Below, in pieces: positions 1 to 8,695 of a stretch of DNA of 64,000 nucleotides. A model generated the notes under the pieces. The model was not told where the DNA came from. It saw only the letters and a program-made list of their open reading frames with translations, and searched no databases. The DNA comes from Marinifilum sp. D737. Its GTDB lineage: Bacteria > Bacteroidota > Bacteroidia > Bacteroidales > Marinifilaceae. A program made the translations under genes and the position numbers. The stretch is taken from NCBI RefSeq assembly GCF_026672275.1, contig NZ_JANQCD010000001.1:248001-312000 (forward strand), read 5' to 3'. Each line of letters begins with the position of its first letter. Position 1 is the stretch's first letter.

Positions 1-508
1 ATAGGAAGCTTTTAATGCTCCAACCGAAGTTTCAAGAATTTCCGACATATCTTCATACTTCATTTCATCAAAATATTTCATGTTAAAAACCAGGCGTTGT
101 TTTTCGGGCAGTTGTAATATTGCCTTTTGCAACTCAACTTGTGCCTGATCTCCATCAAAATATTCATCTGCTTCCAAATTTGCAATCAGCATATCTTCCA
201 CATCTTTATTGGCAAATGCAATGCTTCTTCGTTGTTTGTCTTTCAGAAATGTTAACGATTCGTTGGTTGCAATTCGATACATCCAGGTATAAAGTTTTGC
301 ATCGTACCTAAAGTTAAGCAAGCCTTTCCAAATTTTCACGAAAGTGTTCTGCAAAACGTCATCAGCATCATCGTGCGACAATACAATTTTCCTGATTTGC
401 CAGTACAATCTTTCCTGATATTTGTTTACCAAAAGGGAAAATGCTTCACTTTGAGTTTTCTTATCCTGAAAAAGTTGTAATATTTCTTCGTCAGTTTTTT
501 GAGTCATC
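1..508 (-). CDS. ECF-type RNA polymerase sigma factor (3' end beyond window)
   Basis: About 169 residues are visible. Region 2 includes the motif DADDVLQNTFVKIWKG (about residues 46-61) and a following YTWMYRIATNESL. Region 4 begins near LPEKQRLVFNMKYFDEM and its helix-turn-helix starts at YEDMSEILETSVGALKASY, where the window ends. This is the layout of small extracytoplasmic-function sigma factors, which direct RNA polymerase to a limited regulon and are usually held by an anti-sigma factor. That partner would lie left of base 1 and is not seen. The ATG (506-508) follows an AT-rich leader, with TACTTTTA on the minus strand at 547-554 as a possible -7 box. The regulon is unknown. Confidence 0.9.
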
Positions 509-775
509 TATTGTTATAATTAAAGCTTTAACCTGAGAATGCATGATAAAAGTAGCCATTTGCAACTGTATCACGAAAGGTAAGACTCAATTCTTTTAAA
601 AAGGTTTAATTGAAGTGTAAAAATAACTAATAACCCAAACTAATTTATTTTTCTCCTGCCTTATACTTTTTCACTGTAACTGCAGCTATGCCTGTAAAGT
701 TTGCCTTGGATAAAGAAAAATAGAATTAAAAATTTTAGTTCGTTTCATTAACGATTTTTACACTGGGGCAAAAAA

Positions 776-802
776 AATCCGGAATCAATTTGATCCCGGA
801 TT
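776..802 (-). terminator. Rho-independent terminator of transketolase
   Basis: Read on the minus strand, AATCCGG pairs with CCGGATT, one mismatch follows, and then four more pairs close a 3-nt loop. The stem is followed by a T-run (the forward A-run at 770-777). It lies about 20 nt after the tkt stop. Confidence 0.75.
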
Positions 803-820
803 CATATCTTGAATTGTGAA

Positions 821-2884
821 TTATTTTTGAAGAAGAGCTTCAACTTCTTTCACAACATTTTCAGCAGTATAACCAAATTTCTCATCAAGAACTCCGGCAG
901 GAGCTGAGTAACCAAAATGATCTAAACCAACAGCTTTACCGTTAGCGCCAACTAAACCTTGAAGTGTAACAGGCAAACCAGCAGTTAAACCAAGAACTGG
1001 AATTCCAGCAGGAATTACTTCGTTTTGATATTCTGCAGATTGTTGTCTGAACAAACCTTCAGAAGGAACAGAAACGATTTGTACTTTCAATCCTTTGTCA
1101 GCTTTCAAAATTTCAGCACCAGCAACTAATGTAGAAACCTCAGAACCACTAGCCAATAGAATAACATCAGGAGTAGATTCTGGTTTTTCAACAATGTAAG
1201 CACCTTTTTCTGCAGCCAAAGCTTCCTCGTATCTGTTACCGCTTGCAGCAGGAAGATCTTTAATGTTCTGACGAGATAAGATCAAAGCAGTTGGAGTTTT
1301 TGTGTTCTCCATAGCCATTTTCCAAGCAACGGTAGCTTCATCAACATCAGCAGGACGAAGAGCTAATAAACTCATTTCCCCTGAGTGATTTTTCAATTGC
1401 TCCAACAAACGAATTTGAGCTTCTTGCTCGATTGGCTGGTGAGTTGGTCCATCTTCACCTACACGGAAAGCATCGTGAGTCCAGATGTACTTCACGGGAA
1501 CTTCCATAAGAGCAGATAAACGAACCGCAGGCTTCATATAATCAGAGAATACGAAGAATGTACCACATGCAGCGGTAACACCACCGTGAAGAGCAATACC
1601 GTTACAAATTGCAGCCATTGTTAATTCAGCAACACCAGCTTGCAAGAATGCACCAGAGAAATCACCTTTAACAATTGCTTTTGTCTCTTTTAAGAATCCA
1701 TCTGTTTTATCTGAGTTACTCAAATCGGCAGACGAAACGATCATGTTGTCAACATTCTTTGCCAATTCGGCCAATACAGCAGAAGAAGCAGCACGAGTTG
1801 CACCACCTGATTTCTGTACAATTGCAGCATAATCGATTTCTGGAGCATCACCGCTAAAGAATTTTTCCAATTTAGCAGCCAATTCTGGATTTGCTTTTGC
1901 CCATTCAGCTTGTTCAGCTTTTTTAGCAGCAGCATATTCTTGTTTCTTTTTAAGAACTTCTTTGTAGTATTCTTCAACTTCAGGGAAAATCTGGAAAGGA
2001 TTTTCAGGATTACCTCCTAAGTTTTCAACGGTTTTATCAAGAGAAGCACCAGCAGCACCTAATGGCTGTCCGTGAGTTGATACCATATTTTCAAAGCTAG
2101 CACCTTCAGCGTCAACAGCACCTTTACCCATTAAGGTTTCACCAATAATAAGAGTAGGACGTTCTGTTTCGTTGTTAGCAGCAAGCAAAGCTACGCGAAT
2201 TTCAGAAGCGTTGTTACCATCAATAGTAATTACGTTCCATCCCCAAGCCTCGTATTTTTTAGCTGTATCTTCGGTTGTAACTTCTTCAACTTTGGTTGAA
2301 AGCTGAATGTTGTTAGAATCGTAGAACATGATCAGGTTACTTAAACCTAGAGTTCCTGCGATTCTACCAGCACCTTGTGCAATTTCTTCCTGAATACCAC
2401 CATCAGAAATGAAAGCATAAGTTTTGTGAGACATCCAATCGCCAAAACGAGCCGCTAAGAAACGCTCAGCAATTGCTGCACCAACAGCCATTGTGTGACC
2501 TTGTCCTAATGGACCAGAAGTATTTTCAACACCTCTTTCGAAATCTACCTCAGGGTGACCAGGAGTTGGAGAACCCCATTGTCTGAAGTTTTTCAGATCA
2601 TCCATGCTATAATTTCCTACTAATGCAAGAATAGAATATAACATTGGAGACATATGACCCGGATCAAGGAAAAATCTATCACGATTAATCCATAGTTTAT
2701 CAGTTGGGTCGAAGTTTAAAAATTCGGAGTAAAGTACGTTTACAAAATCAGCACCGCCCATGGCACCACCAGGGTGACCAGATTTTGCTTTTTCTACCAT
2801 AGCAGCTGCAAGAATACGGATATTATCCGATGCCTTATCAGTTACCGTAAGATCCATTTGGTTGTTCATTTCTTTTAGATCCAT
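821..2884 (-). CDS. tkt: Transketolase
   Basis: 687 residues, a full-length single-chain transketolase. This thiamine-diphosphate enzyme moves two-carbon ketol units between sugar phosphates in the non-oxidative pentose phosphate pathway (cytosol). Visible are SGHPGGAMGGAD near residue 35, GPLGQGHTMAVGAAIAE near 124, the cofactor-domain SDGGIQEE near 160, the conserved glutamate region AELTMAAICNGIALHGG near 415, and the pyrimidine-domain WTHDAFRVGEDGPTHQPIEQ near 470-490. Three in-frame ATGs (codons 1, 6, 10) leave the exact start open. The gene appears monocistronic: its own -7 box lies upstream and a terminator downstream. Confidence 0.95.
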   Translation of the reverse strand: MDLKEMNNQMDLTVTDKASDNIRILAAAMVEKAKSGHPGGAMGGADFVNVLYSEFLNFDPTDKLWINRDRFFLDPGHMSPMLYSILALVGNYSMDDLKNFRQWGSPTPGHPEVDFERGVENTSGPLGQGHTMAVGAAIAERFLAARFGDWMSHKTYAFISDGGIQEEIAQGAGRIAGTLGLSNLIMFYDSNNIQLSTKVEEVTTEDTAKKYEAWGWNVITIDGNNASEIRVALLAANNETERPTLIIGETLMGKGAVDAEGASFENMVSTHGQPLGAAGASLDKTVENLGGNPENPFQIFPEVEEYYKEVLKKKQEYAAAKKAEQAEWAKANPELAAKLEKFFSGDAPEIDYAAIVQKSGGATRAASSAVLAELAKNVDNMIVSSADLSNSDKTDGFLKETKAIVKGDFSGAFLQAGVAELTMAAICNGIALHGGVTAACGTFFVFSDYMKPAVRLSALMEVPVKYIWTHDAFRVGEDGPTHQPIEQEAQIRLLEQLKNHSGEMSLLALRPADVDEATVAWKMAMENTKTPTALILSRQNIKDLPAASGNRYEEALAAEKGAYIVEKPESTPDVILLASGSEVSTLVAGAEILKADKGLKVQIVSVPSEGLFRQQSAEYQNEVIPAGIPVLGLTAGLPVTLQGLVGANGKAVGLDHFGYSAPAGVLDEKFGYTAENVVKEVEALLQK

Positions 2885-2941
2885 TTGAAATTAAATGAGA
2901 TTTTAATGATAAAAACTTGGTAAGGTTTTATTTAATGGATG

Positions 2942-2949
2942 CAAAGATA
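2942..2949 (-). promoter_or_regulatory. Putative tkt promoter -7 box
   Basis: The minus strand reads TATCTTTG, an exact match to the Bacteroidota -7 consensus TAnnTTTG, 58 nt before the tkt ATG. I see no clear -33 TTG at the usual spacing. Confidence 0.45.
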
Positions 2950-3042
2950 TACAAAAATGTTATCCTGCATGAGCGAATCTCATCTAAATAATAGATACTT
3001 AGAGAAAAGTAATATATTTTATAAAACTGTAAATCAATATGT

Positions 3043-4419
3043 TTAGAATCTTACTGATCTTGACTTTCCTGAAAATATCTCAAAGCTTGTTTTTCTGGAG
3101 TTTTGAGATAGTGAAGCGTTTTTGTTTCTGTAGATTACATGATAAACACCAGGTTGCAAGGTTAAAGTTTCTCTTAGCTTTTTATCATCAATGTCATAAA
3201 TCCACTCTAGTTTACCTTTGCGTTGAACAAAAAGACTACATGGTCCACTTGATGGCTTAAAAATGGTTGCCAAACCAGGTTGAGGAATTTTAATACTGGT
3301 TGTAGTACTTTGGGCAATCGTTACATTCGGAATTGCAACCCTTGGAAGCGTAAGAACTTCCAAATTATATTTTCCGGTAATGTATTTAATGCTTTGATTT
3401 ACCTTTTGCGTGTTTATAATCTGAGTATCGATTTTAACGAGAGTTTGTAAATCCTTATACATGTTAGTTCGGTTCGATTCAATTTTTAAAAAACCTTGTG
3501 GTGCATCAAATCCGATTTTGGTATGTTTTCCGGGCTGAATGCTTACACTGTCTCTGTGAAGTTCAGGAATAGTATGGATGGTAATGTTGTAGGTTAAAAG
3601 AGGATCAAGATATAGGGTGTCCGGATTTCCTTTTGCATTAAGAGTATGCATAAACTGATAGCGTACCTTTCCTGAAACATTGTTGTAGAAAGTCATGGCC
3701 ACATCAGTTTCTGTTGGAGAACCATTGGCATCTATTAAATTCACCTGGGCAGATGTTTTATTTAAAACTTGAGACATTACATATTCTAAGGTACCACCAA
3801 ACTTTTCTTCATGCTCAACTTGTAAATAGTTTCCGATACATTCAAAACTACTTTTGAAATTTACATCTAGTCCAATTCCAATAATAAATGGTTTTAAAAT
3901 GATACCAGCTTTTTGGAGTTTGTCCGACACTTCACAAGGATCGCCATCACAAGCTTCTACACCATCGGTAATTAAAATTACCACATTGCGAATCCCGGTT
4001 TCGCTAATCGGGAAGTCATTGGCTGCCAATTCCAATGAATGTGCTATGGGAGTGGTTCCTTTGGGGATAAGGTATCGTAAAGTTTGCCTTATTTTTCCAG
4101 CATTATTAGGTGAGAATGGAACTTCAAGTTTTGTATCGTTACAATCCTGTGGTGGTACCGGACTTTGATGACCATATACCCTTAATGCCATTTCGACATT
4201 ATTTTCGCATTCCAGGCTGTCTACCATTCTGATTAAAAACTTTCGGGCAATATCAATTTTCTTCGATTTTTCCCAATAGCCATTCATACTTTGAGAGGCA
4301 TCGAAAATGAAAAGAATTCTTGTTTTTTCTTCAGCTTGGGAAACTTGGTTTTGCGCAAATAATGTTTTGGCAAAAATTACAGCTAACAAGGCGATGATTA
4401 TATGTGTATATCGTTTCAA
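3043..4419 (-). CDS. Secreted von Willebrand factor A domain protein
   Basis: 458 residues. An N-terminal signal peptide (about residues 1-22, ending TLFAQ) is followed by a vWA domain. The metal-ion-dependent adhesion site is complete: D40-A-S42-Q-S44, a threonine in KGTTPIAHS near 128, and an aspartate in ITDGVEACDGDPC near 157. The paired cysteines there are probably disulfide-bonded in the periplasm. The C-terminal ~250 residues are beta-rich, with repeated stretches such as GKHTKIGFDAPQGFLKIES, and resemble PEGA/carboxypeptidase-regulatory-like modules. vWA proteins bind protein ligands or chaperone complexes; the ligand here is unknown. The gene stands alone and is divergent from the next one. 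Confidence 0.8.
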   Translation of the reverse strand: MKRYTHIIIALLAVIFAKTLFAQNQVSQAEEKTRILFIFDASQSMNGYWEKSKKIDIARKFLIRMVDSLECENNVEMALRVYGHQSPVPPQDCNDTKLEVPFSPNNAGKIRQTLRYLIPKGTTPIAHSLELAANDFPISETGIRNVVILITDGVEACDGDPCEVSDKLQKAGIILKPFIIGIGLDVNFKSSFECIGNYLQVEHEEKFGGTLEYVMSQVLNKTSAQVNLIDANGSPTETDVAMTFYNNVSGKVRYQFMHTLNAKGNPDTLYLDPLLTYNITIHTIPELHRDSVSIQPGKHTKIGFDAPQGFLKIESNRTNMYKDLQTLVKIDTQIINTQKVNQSIKYITGKYNLEVLTLPRVAIPNVTIAQSTTTSIKIPQPGLATIFKPSSGPCSLFVQRKGKLEWIYDIDDKKLRETLTLQPGVYHVIYRNKNASLSQNSRKTSFEIFSGKSRSVRF

Positions 4420-4444
4420 AACAAAATATTAATGATTTATCTGA

Positions 4445-4452
4445 CAAAAATA
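4445..4452 (-). promoter_or_regulatory. Putative -7 box for the vWA gene
   Basis: The minus strand reads TATTTTTG, a full match to TAnnTTTG, 26 nt before the ATG. It is back to back with a similar box for the divergent gene. Confidence 0.4.
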
Positions 4453-4507
4453 CGAAACCATTTATTCAATAAAATATAAAGAAGCATTATTTATCAAAAC
4501 TTATTTT

Positions 4508-4515
4508 TAAATTTG
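4508..4515 (+). promoter_or_regulatory. Putative -7 box for the 4549 gene
   Basis: TAAATTTG matches TAnnTTTG, 33 nt before the ATG. No convincing -33 element is seen. Confidence 0.4.
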
Positions 4516-4548
4516 ATATAGTTATAATTCTTCTACTATTGAAATCAT

Positions 4549-5352
4549 ATGAGTAAATCTCTATTGTATACTTTAATTTTTCTTTTATGTTTGGCTGGCA
4601 TATTGATTCTTTTTTCTGGAAACGATGGTTTGATTGTAAAAATGAATATCAATAAAAATGGAAATAAATATAGAAATATATACTATTTGAATAAAGATAA
4701 ATTCAAAGTAGTAACAGAAAACAATTCCATAATTTTCTCTAAGAATGAAATTTGTTTGCTGGATACAAGAAAGAAAGAGTATTGGAAAGGAAGTATTAAT
4801 GAATTTAATAAGTGTTTACTGGATTCAAACTTAGGTTCCGATATTCAGGTGATTGCCAGAAAAAATTATTTTGAGAAGAGTCTGAAAAAGCAAGATTTGA
4901 AAAATGTTAAGAAAATTATTGAAGAAATATCTGGCAAACAAAATAGACCAGAGCAACAAAGCGAAATTAAAATCACGCCGAACTATAGTTCAATTGCTGG
5001 ATTTGCTTCAAGAAAATACTTGATAAAGCAAAATAATAGAGTAGTGGAAGAAGTTTGGATTGCTGAGAATTTAAAGAATTACATTAACTACGATTTGAAT
5101 TTGGATTTATACAATGATTATATGGCAAGTTTACTGCAACATACTGAATCCAAATTGTATCTGCATTTGGAATCGTTTATGGATTTGATTGAAAATGGTT
5201 TTCCAATGAAAATAACAATGTATGGTGAAAATTCTGTTACAGAAACTGAGGTGAAACAATTGATTAAAAAGAAACTTTCTGATTCTATTTTTGAGGTGAG
5301 TACTGGCTACGAACAGGTTGAATTAAATACCTTAATCAATCCAAAAAGATAA
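4549..5352 (+). CDS. Hypothetical protein with one N-terminal membrane segment
   Basis: 267 residues; I do not recognise a family with certainty. A hydrophobic stretch at about residues 5-22 should act as a signal anchor or uncleaved signal. The rest is polar, lysine- and asparagine-rich and probably periplasmic. NINKNGNKYRNIYYLNKDKFKVV followed by LLDTRKKEYWKGS loosely resembles the beta-sheet start of DUF4412-like envelope proteins. The C-terminus overlaps the convergent transglutaminase-like gene by 17 bp, and no terminator separates them, so each transcript may run antisense into the other. Confidence 0.65.
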   Translation: MSKSLLYTLIFLLCLAGILILFSGNDGLIVKMNINKNGNKYRNIYYLNKDKFKVVTENNSIIFSKNEICLLDTRKKEYWKGSINEFNKCLLDSNLGSDIQVIARKNYFEKSLKKQDLKNVKKIIEEISGKQNRPEQQSEIKITPNYSSIAGFASRKYLIKQNNRVVEEVWIAENLKNYINYDLNLDLYNDYMASLLQHTESKLYLHLESFMDLIENGFPMKITMYGENSVTETEVKQLIKKKLSDSIFEVSTGYEQVELNTLINPKR

Positions 5353-6379
5353 AATTTTCACTTTCCTGCTCTATAATCCGCTCAATAACTCTCAAATTAT
5401 CCATACTTTGCAATTTCATAATTTTTGATGAGATATCGGTTGAAGTACTAAATAAATCAATGGCTTTTGTAAGTTTTTTCCTGGCTTTTATAAAGTGATA
5501 ATACTGTAATGCATCAACATCACCTTCGTAGTTTAAAATAATTCTTGCATATCGGTAATACTCCATGGCCAGGTTGAATTTGTTAGCTGGATTGACACGG
5601 AAAATTTCATCTGCAGTTTTTAACCTCTGTTTGGCTTTCGTCAATTTATTATATTCCAATATGCTATCAGTAAAATGGTAATTTTCAGGTGTTTCATCCA
5701 AGTGTTTGATAATGGTTTCTTCACCAGCATTAAATACTTCCAGGGGAACAGGACTTTTTAAAAACTGCCACATCGGTATTAATGGCAAATGCGTATTAAT
5801 AAATTCTTCCGGGAGAGCCATAAAAAATTCATTGGCCTTACTTTTTACCCCTGTATGCTCTAAAATCGCATTGGCCCAACTTAAATCGAAACAAAACCAA
5901 ACGCCGTCAACTTTTGCCACATTCCATGCATGTGTGGCACGATCCTGTAATGCTCCATTTTTAGTAATATATCCGCTAATCGAATAGCATTCAATTCTCG
6001 ACTGATTGCAGAAATATTGAAATAAACGTGAAAATCCTTCGCATACAGCTATTCTTCGTTTTAGAACACAAACTGGAGAGGAACAATTGTTTGAACCAAT
6101 ATAGAACAATACAGTAGGATCATATAATAGCTCAATTTGATTTTTGTATTGGATGTTTTTAATAATCCAAAAATAGAATGCTCTTACTGCTTCGGTTTGA
6201 TTGGTGGTTGGTTCAATTAAATAGTTGTGAAGATTTACAATGTTATTGGCAACACTATCAGGCGTTTTTCTAACATGCCTGTCGATTTGACCAAATTTAA
6301 TATCTCGAGACTCCTGAGCATTTGCAGGAGCAAGAGAAATAAAGAGCAGAAGTAATATGACAATTAATTTTCGATTCAT
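5336..6379 (-). CDS. Secreted transglutaminase-like protein
   Basis: 347 residues. A signal peptide (about 1-22, ending ANAQ) precedes a transglutaminase-like core. A candidate catalytic triad is visible: Cys113 in RIAVCEGFSRLF, His150 in ATHAWNVAKVDGVWF and Asp165 in FDLSWA. This matches the C...H...D order of the cysteine-protease/transglutaminase fold (CYK3/kyphoscoliosis-like group). Extra cysteines flank the core (CSSPVC). The C-terminal third is helical and lacks a known motif. Such proteins act on peptides or cell-wall amides in the periplasm, but the substrate cannot be read here. Confidence 0.75.
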   Translation of the reverse strand: MNRKLIVILLLLFISLAPANAQESRDIKFGQIDRHVRKTPDSVANNIVNLHNYLIEPTTNQTEAVRAFYFWIIKNIQYKNQIELLYDPTVLFYIGSNNCSSPVCVLKRRIAVCEGFSRLFQYFCNQSRIECYSISGYITKNGALQDRATHAWNVAKVDGVWFCFDLSWANAILEHTGVKSKANEFFMALPEEFINTHLPLIPMWQFLKSPVPLEVFNAGEETIIKHLDETPENYHFTDSILEYNKLTKAKQRLKTADEIFRVNPANKFNLAMEYYRYARIILNYEGDVDALQYYHFIKARKKLTKAIDLFSTSTDISSKIMKLQSMDNLRVIERIIEQESENFIFLD

Positions 6380-6476
6380 AGCTGTGATATAAAACTAGCA
6401 AAATATAAGTTAAATAGTTCATATCGTAAGATTCTTTTTAATCGATTAACATTTTTTTAGGAGATAAAAAGGAAAA

Positions 6477-6507
6477 TTGGCACATCGGAAATTTAAATGT
6501 ACTTTTG
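6477..6507 (+). promoter_or_regulatory. Promoter of ychF
   Basis: A -33 TTG (6477-6479) lies 20 nt before TACTTTTG (6500-6507). Both match the Bacteroidota consensus, and the ATG is 53 nt downstream. This is one of the two clearest promoters in the window. Confidence 0.6.
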
Positions 6508-6560
6508 CACAGATTTTTAAAAATAGAATTAAAAGCAAATCAAAATAATATAGAATTGCC

Positions 6561-7661
6561 ATGGCATTACAGTGTGGAATTGTAGGATTACCAAACGTGG
6601 GTAAATCGACTTTGTTTAATTGTTTGTCGAATGCGAAAGCACAATCGGCTAACTTTCCTTTTTGTACCATTGAACCAAATGTGGGTGTGATTACCATTCC
6701 TGATGAACGATTAATTAGATTGTCAGAGTTGGTAAAGCCAGAAAGAGTTCAACCTTCTGTAATGGAGATTGTGGATATTGCTGGTTTGGTAAAAGGAGCT
6801 AGTAAAGGGGAAGGACTAGGAAATAAATTCTTATCGAATATTCGTGAGACCAATGCAATTATTCATGTATTGCGTTGTTTCGAAAATGATAATATCGTTC
6901 ATGTTGATGGTTCTGTTGATCCAATTCGTGATAAAGAAACGATTGATATTGAATTGCAATTAAAGGATTTGGAAACTGTTGAGGCAAGACTGCAAAAAGC
7001 AGCCAAGTTGGCAAAGGTTGGAAAAAATCCGGAAGCAAAAAGATTGTGTGAAGTTTTGGAGCGTTACCAAGAAGCATTGATGCAGGGAAAATCAGCTCGT
7101 GTGATTGAATTGAGCGAGGCAGAGGAAAAGGTAACAACGGATCTTCATTTGCTAACAACTAAGCCTATTCTTTATGTTTGTAATGTTGACGAATCATCAG
7201 TAAAAGAAGGAAACAAGCATGTTGATGCTGTAAGAGAAGCTGTAAAAGATGAAAATGCTGAAGTGCTGATTGTTGGTGCAGGTATTGAATCTGATATTGC
7301 GGAATTGGAAACATACGAAGAGAAACAAATGTTTTTGGAAGACTTAGGTTTGGAAGAGCCAGGAGTTAATAAGTTGATTAAAGCTGCTTTCAGACTTCTT
7401 GATTTGGAAACTTATTTTACTGCTGGAGTAAAAGAGGTGAGATCATGGACTTATCCTAAGGGTGCAAAAGCTCCGCAGGCAGCTGGTGTTATTCATACCG
7501 ATTTTGAGAAAGGATTTATTCGTGCAGAGGTAATTAAATATGAAGATTACTCAGAACTTGGATCTGAAAATGCTTGTAAAGAAGCTGGAAAAATGAATGT
7601 AGAAGGTAAAGAATACGTTGTGCAGGATGGTGATATTATGCACTTCCGTTTTAATGTATAA
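6561..7661 (+). CDS. ychF: Redox-regulated ATPase YchF (Obg family)
   Basis: 366 residues, the usual length. The P-loop GLPNVGKST is at residues 9-17. The G4 position carries NVDE (208-211) rather than NKxD, the hallmark of ATP rather than GTP preference in YchF/Ola1. DIAGLVKGASKGEGLGNKF forms the G3/switch region. A coiled-coil insert (about 130-190) and a C-terminal TGS domain ending VVQDGDIMHFRFNV complete the fold. The protein associates with ribosomes and is linked to oxidative-stress responses in other bacteria. It is monocistronic: promoter upstream, terminator directly after. Confidence 0.95.
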   Translation: MALQCGIVGLPNVGKSTLFNCLSNAKAQSANFPFCTIEPNVGVITIPDERLIRLSELVKPERVQPSVMEIVDIAGLVKGASKGEGLGNKFLSNIRETNAIIHVLRCFENDNIVHVDGSVDPIRDKETIDIELQLKDLETVEARLQKAAKLAKVGKNPEAKRLCEVLERYQEALMQGKSARVIELSEAEEKVTTDLHLLTTKPILYVCNVDESSVKEGNKHVDAVREAVKDENAEVLIVGAGIESDIAELETYEEKQMFLEDLGLEEPGVNKLIKAAFRLLDLETYFTAGVKEVRSWTYPKGAKAPQAAGVIHTDFEKGFIRAEVIKYEDYSELGSENACKEAGKMNVEGKEYVVQDGDIMHFRFNV

Positions 7662-7680
7662 TTTACTTCAAACAATATAC

Positions 7681-7717
7681 AAAATGGTCATTCAGTTTCG
7701 AATGGCCATTTTTTTTG
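7681..7717 (+). terminator. Terminator of ychF
   Basis: A 13-bp stem (7681-7693 with 7700-7712, one G-T pair) with a 6-nt loop is followed by an uninterrupted T-run. Confidence 0.85.
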
Positions 7718-7755
7718 CATGCTTCCGAAGTATAAATAATTTAAAACAATAACAC

Positions 7756-7763
7756 TACCTTTG
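7756..7763 (+). promoter_or_regulatory. Putative promoter -7 box for crcB-DUF190
   Basis: TACCTTTG is a perfect TAnnTTTG, 57 nt before the chosen ATG. No fluoride riboswitch-like fold is seen between this box and the gene. Confidence 0.45.
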
Positions 7764-7820
7764 CCCTGACAATGAATCCTTATTATTCATTACTAATTGT
7801 TCATTATTAATTCACTTAAG

Positions 7821-8198
7821 ATGTTGCGTACACTGTTGCTAATTGGCATGGGAGGGTTTTTGGGAAGTATTTCTCGTTTTTTAGTTGGCCAGGCATTGCA
7901 CCGAATTTTCGATACGGTTTTTCCTATTGGTACCATGACAGTTAATATTGTAGGTAGTTTTATCATCGGAGTAGTATACTCTCTTGCCGAACGCGATAAT
8001 TTAATAAGTCCTGAAATCAGGATGTTTCTTGCCGTAGGTTTTTGTGGTGGTTTTACCACATTCTCATCTTTTGCATTCGATAAATTGAACCTTTTAAAAG
8101 ACAGCGGATTTTTGTATCTTTCTATGTATGTGGGAGGAAGCGTGTTTCTTGGCCTGTTGGCAGTATATTTAGGCACCCAGATTCATAAATTGTTTTAG
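7821..8198 (+). CDS. crcB: Fluoride efflux channel CrcB/Fluc
   Basis: 125 residues with four hydrophobic segments, the normal size for a Fluc subunit. The proteins form dual-topology dimers that export fluoride across the inner membrane. Family motifs are present: GMGGFLGSISRFLVG at the N-terminus, TMTVNIVGSFIIGV in the middle, and GFCGGFTTFSSFAFD in helix 3, which holds the phenylalanine/threonine pore lining. The ATG at 7821 is preferred over an upstream in-frame TTG at 7797 because the extra eight residues are polar and unlike the family. It is followed 57 nt later by a DUF190 gene, a frequent pairing with crcB. Confidence 0.9.
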   Translation: MLRTLLLIGMGGFLGSISRFLVGQALHRIFDTVFPIGTMTVNIVGSFIIGVVYSLAERDNLISPEIRMFLAVGFCGGFTTFSSFAFDKLNLLKDSGFLYLSMYVGGSVFLGLLAVYLGTQIHKLF

Positions 8199-8255
8199 TT
8201 CAGATTTTAGAATGAGGTTTATAGTTCTACAATCTGAGATCTCATATCTGAAGCG

Positions 8256-8606
8256 ATGAAACTAAAAGGAAAGGCAAAATTACTTCGAGTATTTATTGGT
8301 GAAGCCGATAGGGTTTACCAGCGTCCTTTGTATGAAGCCATTGTTTATGGAGCCAAAAAATACGGTATGGCAGGTGTTACGGTTCATCGCGGAATTATGT
8401 CTTTCGGAGCCAGTTCAAGAATTCATACCTCTAAAATATTTGCACTTGCCGATGATTTGCCAATAATTGTCGAGATTGTTGACTCCACCGAAAAAGTAGA
8501 AGGATTCCTTCATATCCTGGAATTGTTAATCGAGAAATCAGGTGGTGGAGGAATGATTACCATGGAACAGGTTGATGTGATTCGATATCAACCACAATCT
8601 AAATAA
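8256..8606 (+). CDS. DUF190 family protein (PII-like fold)
   Basis: 116 residues. The start KGKAKLLRVFIGEADRV, the central LYEAIVYGAKKYGMAGVTVHRGIMSFG and the glycine-rich SGGGGMITMEQVDV near the end are typical of DUF190, small cytosolic proteins with a PII-like ferredoxin fold. They are often encoded next to crcB and are thought to modulate the channel or sense a ligand. The function is not proven. It probably shares a transcript with crcB. Confidence 0.85.
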   Translation: MKLKGKAKLLRVFIGEADRVYQRPLYEAIVYGAKKYGMAGVTVHRGIMSFGASSRIHTSKIFALADDLPIIVEIVDSTEKVEGFLHILELLIEKSGGGGMITMEQVDVIRYQPQSK

Positions 8607-8651
8607 TATTGCAATACTGCACAACAGTTCCATAAATCAGAGTGAATCCAT

Positions 8652-8659
8652 TATATTTG
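8652..8659 (+). promoter_or_regulatory. Putative promoter -7 box of the phosphatase-like gene
   Basis: TATATTTG is a perfect TAnnTTTG located 36 nt before the ATG. No strong -33 TTG is seen. Confidence 0.45.
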
Positions 8660-8695
8660 TTGCGGACAATTTTTTAACGCCAACACTTATAAAGG

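Noticed and set aside
509-775. Short protein-like stretch ANFTGIAAVTVKKYKAGEK on the minus strand (about 640-720)
   Set aside because: Stops directly upstream and no recognised family; it could be a gene relic, but one short segment is not enough.
1675-1857. Forward-strand frames inside transketolase and comparable opposite-strand frames in ychF, gldE, rne, bamA and the susC genes
   Set aside because: They lie fully within well-supported genes, have no family motif and show low-complexity composition expected of antisense frames.
7650-7820. Fluoride riboswitch before crcB
   Set aside because: The only stable fold is the ychF terminator; I could not find the conserved pseudoknot elements.
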